Positions 30,112 through 42,352 of a stretch of 64,000 nucleotides of DNA are shown here, piece after piece. The stretch is from Rhodanobacteraceae bacterium (GTDB lineage: Bacteria > Pseudomonadota > Gammaproteobacteria > Xanthomonadales > Ahniellaceae). Within the stretch, counting starts at the first letter, position 1, and each line of letters starts with the position of its first letter. The position numbers and the translations under genes are program-made. Below the pieces are notes generated by a model that saw nothing but the letters and a program-made list of their open reading frames with translations, ran no database searches and was not told where the DNA came from. The stretch is taken from the NCBI GenBank assembly GCA_016708465.1, contig JADJFT010000001.1, forward strand, positions 186,001 through 250,000, given 5' to 3'.

Positions 30112-31125
30112 ATGCTGAAATATCTCGCGTTTGTTGCGGTTGCACTCGTCGCTACTGCTGCCGAAGCACAGACATTAAAAATCGCCACGCTGGCGCCGGA
30201 AGGCCACACGTGGGTGAAGGAAATGCGCGAAGCCGGTGCAAATATCAAGGCGCGTACTGCCGGCCGGGTCGAGGTGAAGTTCTTCCCCGGTGGCGTGATG
30301 GGCAATGCCGATGCGGTGATGCGCAAGATGAAACTGGGCCAGTTGCAAGGCGGTGCGCTCACTGGCGCAGAACTGACGCCGGTTTATCGCGATGCCAGCG
30401 TTTACAGCTTGCCGTTTCTATTCAACGACTTGGCCGAAGTCGACTACGTGCGTGCCAAGGTCGACCCGCTGTTGCGCGCCGGGTTCGAGAAGTCCGGGAT
30501 GGTCGCGGTAGGGCTTTCCGGCGGTGGCTTTGCCTATTTGATGAGCACCAAGCCGATCGCGAACAAGGATGACTTGCGCTCGACCAAGGTCTGGGTCCCG
30601 CAGAATGACCGCATCGCCCAAGTCGCATTCGAGAAGGGTGGCGTCAATCCGATTGCATTGCCGATTGGCGACGTCAACACATCGTTGCAGACCGGCTTGC
30701 TGGAGACCGTCGGCATCACTACCGGTGGGGCCATCGCATTCCAGTGGCATACCCGGGTCAAGTTCGTGGTCGATCTGCCGCTGACTTATGTGATGGGCGT
30801 TCTCGTACTCGATCAGAAAGCCTTTAACCGTATCGCCGCGGCCGACCAGCCGATTGTGCGCGAGGAGTTCGCGCAAGCCTTCGCCGATATGGATGCTGCT
30901 GGCAAGCGCGATAACGATTCAGCGCGTGCAGCGTTGGTCAAGCAAGGCATCGTGTTCAAGACGCCGAATGCCGAGGAAATCGGCTACTGGCGTGGAATCG
31001 GCGAACAAACACTCAAGCAGATGCTCGCCAACAATGAGATTTCAAAGGATTTGCTCGACACCATCCAGAAGCTGAAGGCTGAATTCCGCGCCAAATCGGT
31101 TGCGACGGCAGGCAAAGCACCGTGA
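30112..31125 (+). CDS. TRAP transporter solute-binding subunit (DctP family, TatT-associated)
   Basis: Periplasmic ligand-binding protein of 337 residues. A signal peptide (VALVATAAEAQ) is followed by LKIATLAPEGHTWVKEM and RVEVKFFPGGVMGNADAVM. The segment that in ordinary DctP carries the carboxylate-binding Arg (a K-x-R-x-P-like strand) reads STKVWVPQND here, with Trp161 at that place. This agrees with TatT-linked binding proteins that may take hydrophobic ligands (inference). It overlaps the DctQ gene by four bases. Confidence 0.87.
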   Translation: MLKYLAFVAVALVATAAEAQTLKIATLAPEGHTWVKEMREAGANIKARTAGRVEVKFFPGGVMGNADAVMRKMKLGQLQGGALTGAELTPVYRDASVYSLPFLFNDLAEVDYVRAKVDPLLRAGFEKSGMVAVGLSGGGFAYLMSTKPIANKDDLRSTKVWVPQNDRIAQVAFEKGGVNPIALPIGDVNTSLQTGLLETVGITTGGAIAFQWHTRVKFVVDLPLTYVMGVLVLDQKAFNRIAAADQPIVREEFAQAFADMDAAGKRDNDSARAALVKQGIVFKTPNAEEIGYWRGIGEQTLKQMLANNEISKDLLDTIQKLKAEFRAKSVATAGKAP

Positions 31126-31610
31126 AAGCCGGCATTGGGCGCGCACTCGGCGTCGTCAATACCCTCGAAAATTGGCTGATTGCGGCACTGGCGTTGGCGC
31201 TGATGCTGTTGGCAGGTGTGCAAATCGTCTTGCGATTGCTGGATCACGGCTTGATCTGGCTTGATCCGCTGTTGCGTGTGTTGGTGATCTGGGTCGCTTT
31301 GCTCGGTGCTGTTGCGGCCGCGCGCAGTGATAAGCACATTAGCCTCGATGTGGTCGGCAAATTGCTGCATGGCAAGGCGCTTCGAGTAGCGCGTGTGTTC
31401 GCATTCGGGTTCGCCTCGGTGATGTCGTTGGTGATGCTGCGGGCGTCGCTCGGATTGATCGAGCTTGACCGCGAATCGGCAACAACGCTGTTCGGTTCGG
31501 TGCCGGCTTGGTGGGCCGAATTGATTCTCCCAATTGCCTTCACACTGCTGTCGCTGCGTTTTGCGCTGCGCGCATTTGCTGTGCCGGTGCGCGAGGATCG
31601 CGTGGCATGA
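31122..31610 (+). CDS. TRAP transporter small membrane subunit
   Basis: DctQ-family protein, 162 residues, with four predicted membrane helices (LIAALALALMLLAGVQIVLRLL, LRVLVIWVALLGAVAAA, VARVFAFGFASVMSLVML, LILPIAFTLLSLRFALRAF). RSDKHISLDV after helix two is a family landmark. It bridges the binding protein and the large permease in the inner membrane. Its ends overlap both neighbours. Confidence 0.9.
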   Translation: MKAGIGRALGVVNTLENWLIAALALALMLLAGVQIVLRLLDHGLIWLDPLLRVLVIWVALLGAVAAARSDKHISLDVVGKLLHGKALRVARVFAFGFASVMSLVMLRASLGLIELDRESATTLFGSVPAWWAELILPIAFTLLSLRFALRAFAVPVREDRVA

Positions 31611-32886
31611 CGACGCTACTGGTCGTGCTGTTGATCCTGCTGCTCGCGGCCATGGGTGCGCCGCTGTTTTCGTTGGTCGCCGTGATCGCATGGTTGGGTC
31701 TGAGGATCGCGGGCTACGACGAAGCCCTGCTCGCAGTGCAGTTCTGGAGTCTCACCGAGATGCCGGTGCTGATTGCGATTCCTTTGTTTACCCTGGCCGG
31801 CTATCTGCTCAGTGAAAGCAAGGCGCCACAGCGCTTGTTGCGGCTTTCGGAAGCATTGCTTGGCTGGCTGCACGGCGGCCTGGCTATCGTCGCCTTGCTG
31901 GTCTGCGCATTCTTCACCGCGTTCACCGGCGCGTCCGGCGTCACCATCATTGCCTTCGGCGCATTGTTGCTGCCGGCGTTGCGCCAAGCTGGCTATCCGA
32001 ACGGTTTTCGTTTGGTGTGGTGACTACTGCGCCCAGTCTCGGCATGCTGTTTGCGCCTTCCGTGCCGCTGATTCTGTATGGCATTGTTGCGCAGCAGTTG
32101 AGTACGACCCCGAGCGTCAGCATCAACGACATGTTCGCGGCTGGCGTGTTGCCAGGGCTGATGATGATTGCCGTGGTCTCGGCCTACAGCATGTGGCGGG
32201 CACCGAAACGCGCGCACGATATTCCGTTTTCGCTAGACGAGGCACGCGCTGCGGTGTGGGACGCGCGCTGGGAATTGCCGCTGCCCTTCATCCTCATCGG
32301 TGGCGTCTACGGTGGCTTGTTCGCAACCTCCGAGGCAGCCGCCGTGGTCGCGCTCTACGTGCTCTTCGTCACCGTCGTCGTGCGCCGTGAAATCTCGTTG
32401 GCGCGACTACCGTCGGTGCTGCGCGATTCGATGATGCTGGTCGGTGCAATTCTGCTTATTCTTGGTGTGTCATTGGCGCTGACCAACGTGATCATCGATG
32501 CCGAGCTTCCGGTGCGGCTGATCGAGTGGGTGAGCGCGCATGTCGACAGCAAACTGACGTTTCTGCTGTTGCTCAATTTGTTCTTGCTGATGCTCGGCAT
32601 GATGCTCGACGTGTTCTCGGCCACGGTCATCATGGTGCCAATCCTGCTGCCGATCGCCATGCATTACGGCGTGCATCCGGTACATCTCGGCATCATGTTT
32701 TTAGCCAACATGGAAATCGGTTATTTCATGCCACCGATGGGCATGAACCTGTTTATCGCCAGTTACCGCTTCGACAAACCGGTACTGACCTTGGCGCGAT
32801 CTTGCCTGCCATTCTTCTGGCTACTGCTCGGCTGTGTGTTGGTCATCACCTATTTCCCGTCGCTGTCTCTGGTTTGGATCACCTGA
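31607..32886 (+). CDS. TRAP transporter large permease subunit (frameshifted)
   Basis: DctM-family sodium-coupled permease, about 426 residues and a dozen helices. The first part covers EMPVLIAIPLFTLAGYLLSESKAPQRLLR and AFTGASGVTIIAFGALLLPAL. At about 32003-32009 a T seems missing from the TTTT run: GYPNGF stops in frame, and FGVVTTAPSLGMLFAPSVPLILYG continues in the next frame. The later part shows TSEAAAVVALYVLFV and FLANMEIGYFMPPMGMNLF. The lesion would split the protein, so function depends on whether it is real. Confidence 0.87.
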
Positions 32887-32983
32887 CGGCGAGCGCGACG
32901 TGGCAATTCGTGGGCAGCGCGTCGGTGGTCCGCCGCGGACCCGGCCCAGCCGCTAAAATGCGCGATCATTTTCGGGAGTGACC

Positions 32984-34438
32984 ATGCGCATTCTGGCGGA
33001 AGCCCTGACCTTCGACGATGTTTCGCTCGTCCCAGCTCATTCCATCGTCTTGCCTCGCGAAGCGAACTTGGCGACTCGCCTAGGACCAAACCTGCAACTG
33101 AATCTGCCGATTCTCGCGGCGGCAATGGATACCGTCACCGAAGGTCGGTTGGCCATTGCGATCGCCCAGCTCGGCGGCCTCGGCATCATCCACAAGAACA
33201 TGTCGGTCGAGCAGCAGGCGGCAGAAGTCGCCTTGGTCAAGAAGTTCGAGGCGGGCGTGATCCGCGACCCGATCACGGTCGCGCCGGAAACCAGTATTCG
33301 TGATGTATTGAGTCTGACGCGCGCGCGGAATATTTCAGGTGTGCCGGTGGTCGAAGGCGGTCAACTGGTCGGCATCGTCACCAGCCGTGATCTGCGCTTT
33401 GAAACTCAGCTGGATGCGCCGGTGAGTCGGATCATGACTAAGCAGGATCGCTTGGTCACTGTGCGCGAAGGCGCCAGTGATGACGAAGTGCTGCAGTTGA
33501 TGCATACACACCGCATCGAAAAGGTGCTGGTCGTGAATGAGCAGTTCAAGTTGCGCGGATTGATTACCGTGAAGGACATCCAGAAGGCGCGCGACAATCC
33601 GAACGCCGCCAAGGATTCAGCCGAGCGCCTTGCCGTCGGCGCGGCGGTTGGAACGGGTGGCGATACCGAACAGCGCGTTGCCGCCTTGGTGGCATCTGGC
33701 GTCGACGTGATCGTCGTCGACACCGCGCACGGTCATTCGCAGGGCGTGCTTGATCGCGTCGCCTGGGTCAAGAAGCAGTTCCCGGGACTGTGCGTGATTG
33801 GTGGCAACATCGTCACCGGCGAAGCGGCGATTGCATTGGCCGATTGCGGTGCCGACGCGGTCAAGGTCGGCATAGGCCCCGGTTCGATCTGCACCACGCG
33901 CATCGTTGCCGGCGTTGGCGTGCCGCAGATCACTGCGATTGATCTGGTCGCGACGGCATTGAAGGACCGCATTCCACTGATCGCCGACGGCGGTATCCGC
34001 TATTCCGGCGATATCGGTAAGGCGATTGCGGCGGGTGCGAGCGCGGTGATGATCGGTGGACTGTTCGCCGGCACCGAGGAAGCACCCGGCGAAGTCGAAC
34101 TGTTTCAGGGCCGCTCGTATAAGAGTTATCGCGGCATGGGTTCGATCGGTGCGATGCAACAGGGCAGCAAGGATCGTTATTTTCAGGACGCATCCGATGC
34201 CGACAAACTGGTACCGGAAGGGATCGAAGGCCGCGTGCCCTATCGTGGGCCGCTGCGCAACATCGTGCACCAACTTGCAGGTGGTTTGCGTGCGTCAATG
34301 GGCTATGTCGGCTGTGCATCGATCGCCGAGATGCGCACCAGGCCGATGTTCGTTCGCGTCAGTTCGGCCGGCGCGCGCGAGTCGCATGTGCATGACGTGA
34401 CCATCACCAAGGAACCGCCGAATTACCGGATGGGTTGA
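32984..34438 (+). CDS. guaB: Inosine-5'-monophosphate dehydrogenase
   Basis: Oxidises IMP to XMP, first step to GMP; 484 residues from ATG 32984, with GGGAG six bases upstream. The barrel has the catalytic loop [20 protein letters not shown] (cysteine nucleophile), and two CBS domains lie at about 95-205 ([26 protein letters not shown]). [11 protein letters not shown] and the mobile flap VPYRGPL follow. A TAAAAT at 32954 may be its -10; I see no convincing -35. Followed ten bases later by guaA. Confidence 0.95.
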   Translation: MRILAEALTFDDVSLVPAHSIVLPREANLATRLGPNLQLNLPILAAAMDTVTEGRLAIAIAQLGGLGIIHKNMSVEQQAAEVALVKKFEAGVIRDPITVAPETSIRDVLSLTRARNISGVPVVEGGQLVGIVTSRDLRFETQLDAPVSRIMTKQDRLVTVREGASDDEVLQLMHTHRIEKVLVVNEQFKLRGLITVKDIQKARDNPNAAKDSAERLAVGAAVGTGGDTEQRVAALVASGVDVIVVDTAHGHSQGVLDRVAWVKKQFPGLCVIGGNIVTGEAAIALADCGADAVKVGIGPGSICTTRIVAGVGVPQITAIDLVATALKDRIPLIADGGIRYSGDIGKAIAAGASAVMIGGLFAGTEEAPGEVELFQGRSYKSYRGMGSIGAMQQGSKDRYFQDASDADKLVPEGIEGRVPYRGPLRNIVHQLAGGLRASMGYVGCASIAEMRTRPMFVRVSSAGARESHVHDVTITKEPPNYRMG

Positions 34439-34448
34439 GGCGGCGACG

Positions 34449-36481
<2,033 letters not shown>

Positions 36482-36507
36482 TCGCCGCCTCGACTTCGGA
36501 ACCGCAC

Positions 36508-37068
36508 ATGGCTACGCCTAACGACCATCATCTGATTTGGATCGACTTGGAAATGACCGGGCTTGATCCGGATATCGATTCGATCATTGAGATCGCAGTG
36601 TTGGTCACTGATGCCCAGTTGAATGTCGTTGCCGAAGGTCCGGAACTTGCGATTACGCATCCGCTGGCGCGGCTCGAAGCGATGGATGAGTGGAATCGTA
36701 CGACCCATACAAAGACTGGCTTGTGGCAGCGTGTGCTCAAGTCGCACGTCACCTTGGCCGAAGCCGAAGCCGATGTGATTCGGTTTCTCGAAGCGTGGGT
36801 ACCGAAGGGAAAGTCGCCGATCTGCGGCAATTCGATCTGCCAAGATCGTCGCTTTTTGGTGCGTTGCATGCCGCAACTAGAAGACTACTTTCATTATCGC
36901 AATCTGGATGTGTCGACGCTTAAGGAGTTGGTGCGGCGCTGGAGCCCGGCGTTGCTGGACGGATTTAGCAAGGCCGGCACGCACACTGCGCTCAGCGATA
37001 TCCGCGAATCCGTCGCCGAGCTGCGCTATTACCGCCAGTTTATGGGCCAGCTCGGCGGCCTCGTCTAG
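36508..37068 (+). CDS. orn: Oligoribonuclease
   Basis: DEDDh 3'-5' exonuclease that degrades dinucleotides, including pGpG from cyclic di-GMP breakdown; 186 residues. [12 protein letters not shown] has the first metal acids, [12 protein letters not shown] the next, and [21 protein letters not shown] the last His and Asp. Its presence beside several cyclic di-GMP enzymes fits that role, though orn is universal in this group. Convergent with the GNAT gene, overlapping four bases. Confidence 0.95.
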   Translation: MATPNDHHLIWIDLEMTGLDPDIDSIIEIAVLVTDAQLNVVAEGPELAITHPLARLEAMDEWNRTTHTKTGLWQRVLKSHVTLAEAEADVIRFLEAWVPKGKSPICGNSICQDRRFLVRCMPQLEDYFHYRNLDVSTLKELVRRWSPALLDGFSKAGTHTALSDIRESVAELRYYRQFMGQLGGLV

Positions 37069-37547
37069 AGTTTGAGCAGGAAGAAGCTGTCGCAACTGAA
37101 ATGTCCGGTGCGGCCAAGCGGTGATTTAAGCGGCACGAAGCCAGACATCCGGTACAGCTTTTTGGCCGCATCCATGCCGGTCAAGGTTTCCAGATAAATC
37201 TGATCGAAGCCGAATTCACGGGCTTTGGCGATACAGGTTTGCATCAGCGCGTTGCCGGTGCCGAGACCGCGCAGTGACGGCAGGAAATACATTTTGCGAA
37301 GTTCGCAGGTATCGGTATCGCCACCGATCAGCGGAGCGATGCCGCCGCCACCCATGACGACGCCGTCGCACTCGACGACGAAGTAGGCTGCATGTGGAAT
37401 CGCGTATGCCGTTGCCATGTCGTCGACCTCGGCATCCTGGATCGCGAAGCCGGGACCATCAGCACCGAACTCGGGCATGACCGCGCGAATGATTTGCGCG
37501 ACGGCAGCATTGTCGGCGGGCGTGATCTGGCGAATGACATGGCTCAT
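37065..37547 (-). CDS. GNAT-family N-acetyltransferase
   Basis: A 160-residue acetyltransferase. The acetyl-CoA loop is [28 protein letters not shown], and [24 protein letters not shown] is the following strand-helix. [18 protein letters not shown] is typical of small-molecule or peptide acetyltransferases. ATG 37547 ([16 protein letters not shown]) begins the domain directly; an ATG 18 codons upstream adds unconserved text. Substrate unknown. Confidence 0.8.
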   Translation of the reverse strand: MSHVIRQITPADNAAVAQIIRAVMPEFGADGPGFAIQDAEVDDMATAYAIPHAAYFVVECDGVVMGGGGIAPLIGGDTDTCELRKMYFLPSLRGLGTGNALMQTCIAKAREFGFDQIYLETLTGMDAAKKLYRMSGFVPLKSPLGRTGHFSCDSFFLLKL

Positions 37548-37588
37548 CGGCCGAGCCTGCCCAATTCGCGACATTTGGGCAACCCCAT

Positions 37589-40189
37589 TCAGTCGGCGCA
37601 ACCGTGCAATCGAACGAAATCAACCAGTTCGTCCGGCGCGATTGGTCGCGAAAATAAATAGCCCTGGGCCAGTGTCGTGCCTTGGCGGACTAGAAACTCG
37701 CGCTGGGTTTCCAACTCCACGCCTTCGGCGATGACCACCATGCCGAGACTTTGCGCGATACGGATGATGGCTTCGCAGATGGCGGTATCGGTCGGCATGG
37801 CGGGAATGCCCTGCATGAAGTGGTGGCTGATCTTGAGACCGTCGAACGGCAGGCGACGCAGATAATTCAGTGCTGAATAGCCTTCGCCGAAATCATCAAT
37901 GACCAGCGATACGCCAAGTTTCTTGATCGCGTTGAAGATTTCGAGCGTATCCGGCACATCCTCGACCAGCACGCGCTCGGTCATTTCCAGTTCCAGCGCA
38001 TCGCCGTCGAGGCCGTGGTCGTGCAAGGCCGAGGCGACCACTTCCGGCAGGTTGTCGCTCAGAAATTGGCGATACGACACGTTCACCGCGACACGCGGCA
38101 CGGCGATGCCGGCGTCGCGCCACGCGCGCAATTGCCGGCAGGCTTCGCGGATCACCCAAGCGCCGATGCGCACGATATCGCCGGTGTTCTCGGCATGCGA
38201 AATGAATAAATCCGGCGCCAATTCGCCGAGCATGCGGTTGCGCCAGCGAATCAGCGCTTCGGCAGCGGTGACTTTGCCACTGACCAAATCGACCTGCGGC
38301 TGGTAGCGCAGGTAGAACTCCTGATTGTCGAGTGCACGCCTCAGCTGGGTTTCGATCAGCAGGCGATCGGTGAGCTTGCGCGCCAACGCTGGTGTGAACG
38401 CCTGCCAGTTGTTGCGGCCACGCCGCTTGGCATCGAACATTGCCGCATCGGCGTGATTGATCAACTGCTGGATGGTGGCGCCATCCTGCGGATACTGGGC
38501 GATGCCGACCGACGCGGTGATCGAGAATTCCTCGCCGCTGTGTGGGAACGGTTCGGCAAAGGCTTCGGTGATGCGCAAGGCCATTTCCCGCGACGTATGT
38601 TCGCCGGGGCATGGCGCGATCATGGCCATGAATTCGTCACCGCCGAAACGTGCCAGCAGTGTCTCGGCACCGACTGCACGACGCAGACGTTGCGCCGCCG
38701 CAACCAACAGACCATCACCAGCGGCATGGCCGAGCAGGTCATTGATGACCTTGAAGCGGTCGAGATCGACGTAGAGCAGTGCGGGCCCGCTACCAGGCTG
38801 GGCTTCGTCCACTGCCAAAGCCAATTGACGCATCAGCGCGTCGCGATTGCTCAGGCCGGTGAGCGGATCGGTCAATGCCTGGCGGCGTAATTGTTCTTCC
38901 TGGCGCTTGCGTGCGGTGATGTCTTGCGCCGTGCCGATCACACTTTCGACGATGCCTCGCTGCATTTGCGGCTGGCCAATCACGCGCAGCCAGCGACGCT
39001 GTCCACTCATCGTCACGACGCGCAATTCGAGGTCGAATGCTTCGTTGCGCGCACGCGCCGCATCCATCGATTTACGCATGCGTTCGCGGTCGTCGGGGAC
39101 GAACAGCGCATACACGTTGTCGCGGTTGAGTTGAGTTTCACCGGGCAAGTCGAGCAGGCGATACAGTTCGCGCGAACCATACATTCGGTCACGGCAGAAT
39201 TCGTGATGCCAGCCGCCGATGTTGGCCAATGACTGGACTTCGTCGAACAGCACGGATTCTAGTTTCAACGCGGTGACGTCGCTGAACATGGTGATCACCT
39301 GAAAGGGACCGTCCTCGCCCTCGCGGAACTGCGGAACGGCAGCGACCGACAACCAGGAATAGCCGCCGAGCGCCGGGCTGCTGATACCGATGACCGTGGA
39401 ATCAATCACACGCCTTTCGGACAGCGCCCGATTCGGCGGCAAAGTCGTGGGTGTCAGTGGCTGTCCATGTTCGTCGACGAAGCGCCAGTCGGAAATGCCC
39501 TGCGATTCGGCACGTTCGGCTTCTGACATGCCGAGCATGCGTGCGGCCGCAGCGTTGGCCGACAGCACCCGCCCATCGCGGGCCTGCACCAAGATGCCCT
39601 TGTCGATGGCATCCAGCAATTCGCGATAGTGACGCTCGGAGTCGCGCAACTCGCGCTCGGTGGCATAGCGCGCGCTGATATCGCGGACGACGGCGATGAT
39701 GCGCATGTCATCGCCATCAAGGAACATGCGCGAATGCGCCTCGATCGGGAAGTAGTGGCCGTCACCGTGGCGATTGGTGGTTTCGACGGTCTCGGTGCGC
39801 CCGACCTGAAACGTGTCGAACAACTGCGGAATATATCCGTCCGGAAGTGCTGGGTTCAGGTCTTGAATGCGCAGGCGTCGCAGGTGTTCGAGCGAATAGC
39901 CATAGACCGATTCGGCGGTCTTGTTCGCCTCCAGAATATGGCCATGACGGTCATGCACGGTCACCGCTTCGGGTACCGCGTCGAGCAAACTGCGGTAGCG
40001 GGATTCGAGGGCATCGCTAGCCCGCAACAGTGTTTCGATCCGTTCGCGTGCTCGGTGCAGCGGAATCGCCGCAGGTTCATCCACAGGCAGAAGTTCGATC
40101 GCCTCGGTGAGGCGCGCAATCGCGTCCTCCCATGCCTGTTTCATGGTCGTCTGGATGGACGTCGCATCACGGTTTGCATCGGGTTTCAT
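37589..40189 (-). CDS. PAS-PAS-PAS-GGDEF-EAL cyclic di-GMP regulator
   Basis: An 866-residue cytoplasmic protein without membrane helices. After an N-terminal coiled region come three PAS folds starting at about 65 (RYRSLLDAVPEAVTVHDRHG), 185 (HYRELLDAIDKGILVQARDG) and 315. GGDEF at about 430-595 has an intact loop (LARFGGDEFMAMI) and DLDRFKVINDLLGH. EAL at about 605-855 has AAEALIRWRN, NVSYRQF and VIDDFGEGYSAL. Both catalytic motifs look complete, so it may make and break cyclic di-GMP under PAS control. The gene is single and intact. Confidence 0.9.
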   Translation of the reverse strand: MKPDANRDATSIQTTMKQAWEDAIARLTEAIELLPVDEPAAIPLHRARERIETLLRASDALESRYRSLLDAVPEAVTVHDRHGHILEANKTAESVYGYSLEHLRRLRIQDLNPALPDGYIPQLFDTFQVGRTETVETTNRHGDGHYFPIEAHSRMFLDGDDMRIIAVVRDISARYATERELRDSERHYRELLDAIDKGILVQARDGRVLSANAAAARMLGMSEAERAESQGISDWRFVDEHGQPLTPTTLPPNRALSERRVIDSTVIGISSPALGGYSWLSVAAVPQFREGEDGPFQVITMFSDVTALKLESVLFDEVQSLANIGGWHHEFCRDRMYGSRELYRLLDLPGETQLNRDNVYALFVPDDRERMRKSMDAARARNEAFDLELRVVTMSGQRRWLRVIGQPQMQRGIVESVIGTAQDITARKRQEEQLRRQALTDPLTGLSNRDALMRQLALAVDEAQPGSGPALLYVDLDRFKVINDLLGHAAGDGLLVAAAQRLRRAVGAETLLARFGGDEFMAMIAPCPGEHTSREMALRITEAFAEPFPHSGEEFSITASVGIAQYPQDGATIQQLINHADAAMFDAKRRGRNNWQAFTPALARKLTDRLLIETQLRRALDNQEFYLRYQPQVDLVSGKVTAAEALIRWRNRMLGELAPDLFISHAENTGDIVRIGAWVIREACRQLRAWRDAGIAVPRVAVNVSYRQFLSDNLPEVVASALHDHGLDGDALELEMTERVLVEDVPDTLEIFNAIKKLGVSLVIDDFGEGYSALNYLRRLPFDGLKISHHFMQGIPAMPTDTAICEAIIRIAQSLGMVVIAEGVELETQREFLVRQGTTLAQGYLFSRPIAPDELVDFVRLHGCAD

Positions 40190-40258
40190 GACCGGACGGA
40201 AGACTCCCGAACGCCGAAAACTGTGATGAACATAACACTTTGAGATGCGCGTCGGCGA

Positions 40259-42352
40259 CTACCCGCCAAGCGCGTTTTCAATATGTGTCATCAGTGCACG
40301 GTCGCAGGCCGGATTGTCAACGAGATCGTTCAGGCCGCGATCAACACGGTCACGGAATTCGGCACGGAAGTCGCCGTCGCCGATCCGCTGCAATGCCAGT
40401 TCAGCTAGATCCTCGGGCGACTCGGCCAACGCCCCTTCGATACCGAGCAGGCGCAGCATCGTCGCGCACTGGCGGCCACGCATGAATTCGCCTTGGCAGG
40501 TGACGATCGGTAGGCCCACGCGCAGCGCATCCAGTGCGGAATTGCCGCCGGACCAGCCGAGCGTGTCGATCATCAGGTCGCAAGCCGCGATGGTTTCAAG
40601 GAATTCCGCGCGTGTTATCTCTGGCAGAAAGTGCAGACGTTTCGCTGCAGATTTACCCACTGCCGTGCTGAGACGGGCACGAAATCGCGCCGCGTCGGCA
40701 GTGAGGTCAGCTCCGAATAGAACCAAATTAAGGTCGCCGTCACCGTCCAAGAGACGCGCATAGATCGCATCGTTGTCAGGCAAAACCTTGAAAATGGATT
40801 GCGGCACCACCGCCAGTCGGCCCTCTGGCAAGCCTAAATCACTGCGTGATCGTCGAACCGGCAGTGCCGGCAATGCGAACCGGGTGCCAAGACCGGGCAG
40901 TGGCAACAGAGTTTCCCGGTAAGCGGACTGCGCATTGACCGGTTCCATATCGCCACAGGTCAGGAAGTGAGAAACGCGCGGTAAACCGGTAGTAACCGGA
41001 TGACCCCAAGCGGTCCATTGCTGACGTCCGAGCCCGGATGCAGCAGCCGCAAAAAGTCGTTGATCCATGCCGAGTTATGGGAAAATCACTAAATCGAGAT
41101 CGAGCGCGCGCACCTGTGTGATGAACTCGTCGACGTCTGGACCGAGTAGATGGAACTGATGTGCACGCGCGGCAAATTCGTGGGTCTTGCTGTCTTCACG
41201 CGGTGCCAGTTGGACGAGATGCAGGTCGATATCCATCGCGGCGATGACATCGATCCAACGGCCGAAATATGAGCCAATCGTGCAGTAGTACCAATTCGCC
41301 GACACCAGTCCGATACGGCGGCGACCGGGACGACGTTTATCGGACAATGCTGGCAGTTCACGACCTAGTACTGAAGTTGCTTGATGCAGCCAATTACCAA
41401 ACCGGCATTGCAGCGAGTGGTCGTCGCGTCCGTGATAGCGGCAGGGAAGTTACTCCATGCCACCTGAGTGATTCTGGGCGCGCAGCGAAGCAAGCGTGTC
41501 TCGTCGAAGTGATCTTCAATTTGTCGCAGGCCACGATCGAAATGTTCACGCAAACGATCAACTTCATGCGAATCGATCAGCACGTCTGGCAACGCCATGG
41601 CCTGCGTCAATGCGATCTGCAGTTGCGGGGATTGTGCACCGAGTTGATCGGGATTGATCGCAGCGGTGACCAATGCGTCGGCACTACGCCGATGCACCAT
41701 GGCATCACGCTGTGCTGTAACAATGGCAGCAGTTTGTTCGCTCGCGCCGGCGATACGGCTTAGTTCTGCAATGGCGACATCGATGGCACCACATCGCGTC
41801 GCGATCCCAACCACTGACGTTCTTAGGTCGTTCGGCACGGTGATGCCGCGCAGTAGCGCAGCGGACGCGTCATCACGACCGGCGAGGGCGAGGCAATCAG
41901 CAATGCCGATGCTGATCGCAGCGTCAGGTGTCTCGCGATCCAGTGCTTCATAGAGCGACAGCGCAGCAGCCCAATCACCGGCACGACGCAGCGATGCAGC
42001 CAGATTGAAACGGGCTTCCCGGTGTTCTGGGAACACCAATAGCGCCCGCACGCCATTCGCTTTCCGCTTCGGCGTAGCGATTGGACTCTAATGCACGGTT
42101 GCCACGCCGGTTCAGGGTCGTGGCGAGATTGCGCTGGATCGCCGCATCATCGGGTCGTAAGGCGTGCAGACGTTGCAACGCATCCAGCAGGAGATCGGCA
42201 TCATCCAGCTTGATCGCAACATTGGCCTTGATCGACAACGCCTGCAACTGGTTAGGGGCGCGCGCCAACACGGACTCGACAGTGCGCAGCGCCGTCGTAT
42301 AGTCGGCGGCAAGAAACGCAGCATGGGCGTGGGATAACGCGGCTGCAGTCAT
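40259..42352 (-). pseudogene. TPR plus SPINDLY-type O-GlcNAc transferase-like protein, disrupted
   Basis: About 697 residues if repaired. The first 150 are TPR-like (LSHAHAAFLAADYTTALRTVESVLARAPNQL), with more repeats to about 300. The C-terminal GT41 half shows RRRIGLVSANWYYCTIGSYFGRWI, then LGMDQRLFAAAASGLGRQQWTAWGHPVTTGL and DTLGWSGGNSALDALRVGLPIVT, the bacterial OGT core. Lesions are an extra G at 42045-42047, a frameshift near 41388-41402, and an in-frame TAA at 41075-41077 where the family has Glu (FPELGMD). The ATG overlaps the stop of mvaB, so it ends the leucine operon. In bacteria such enzymes glycosylate proteins or flagellins; target unknown. Confidence 0.78.
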
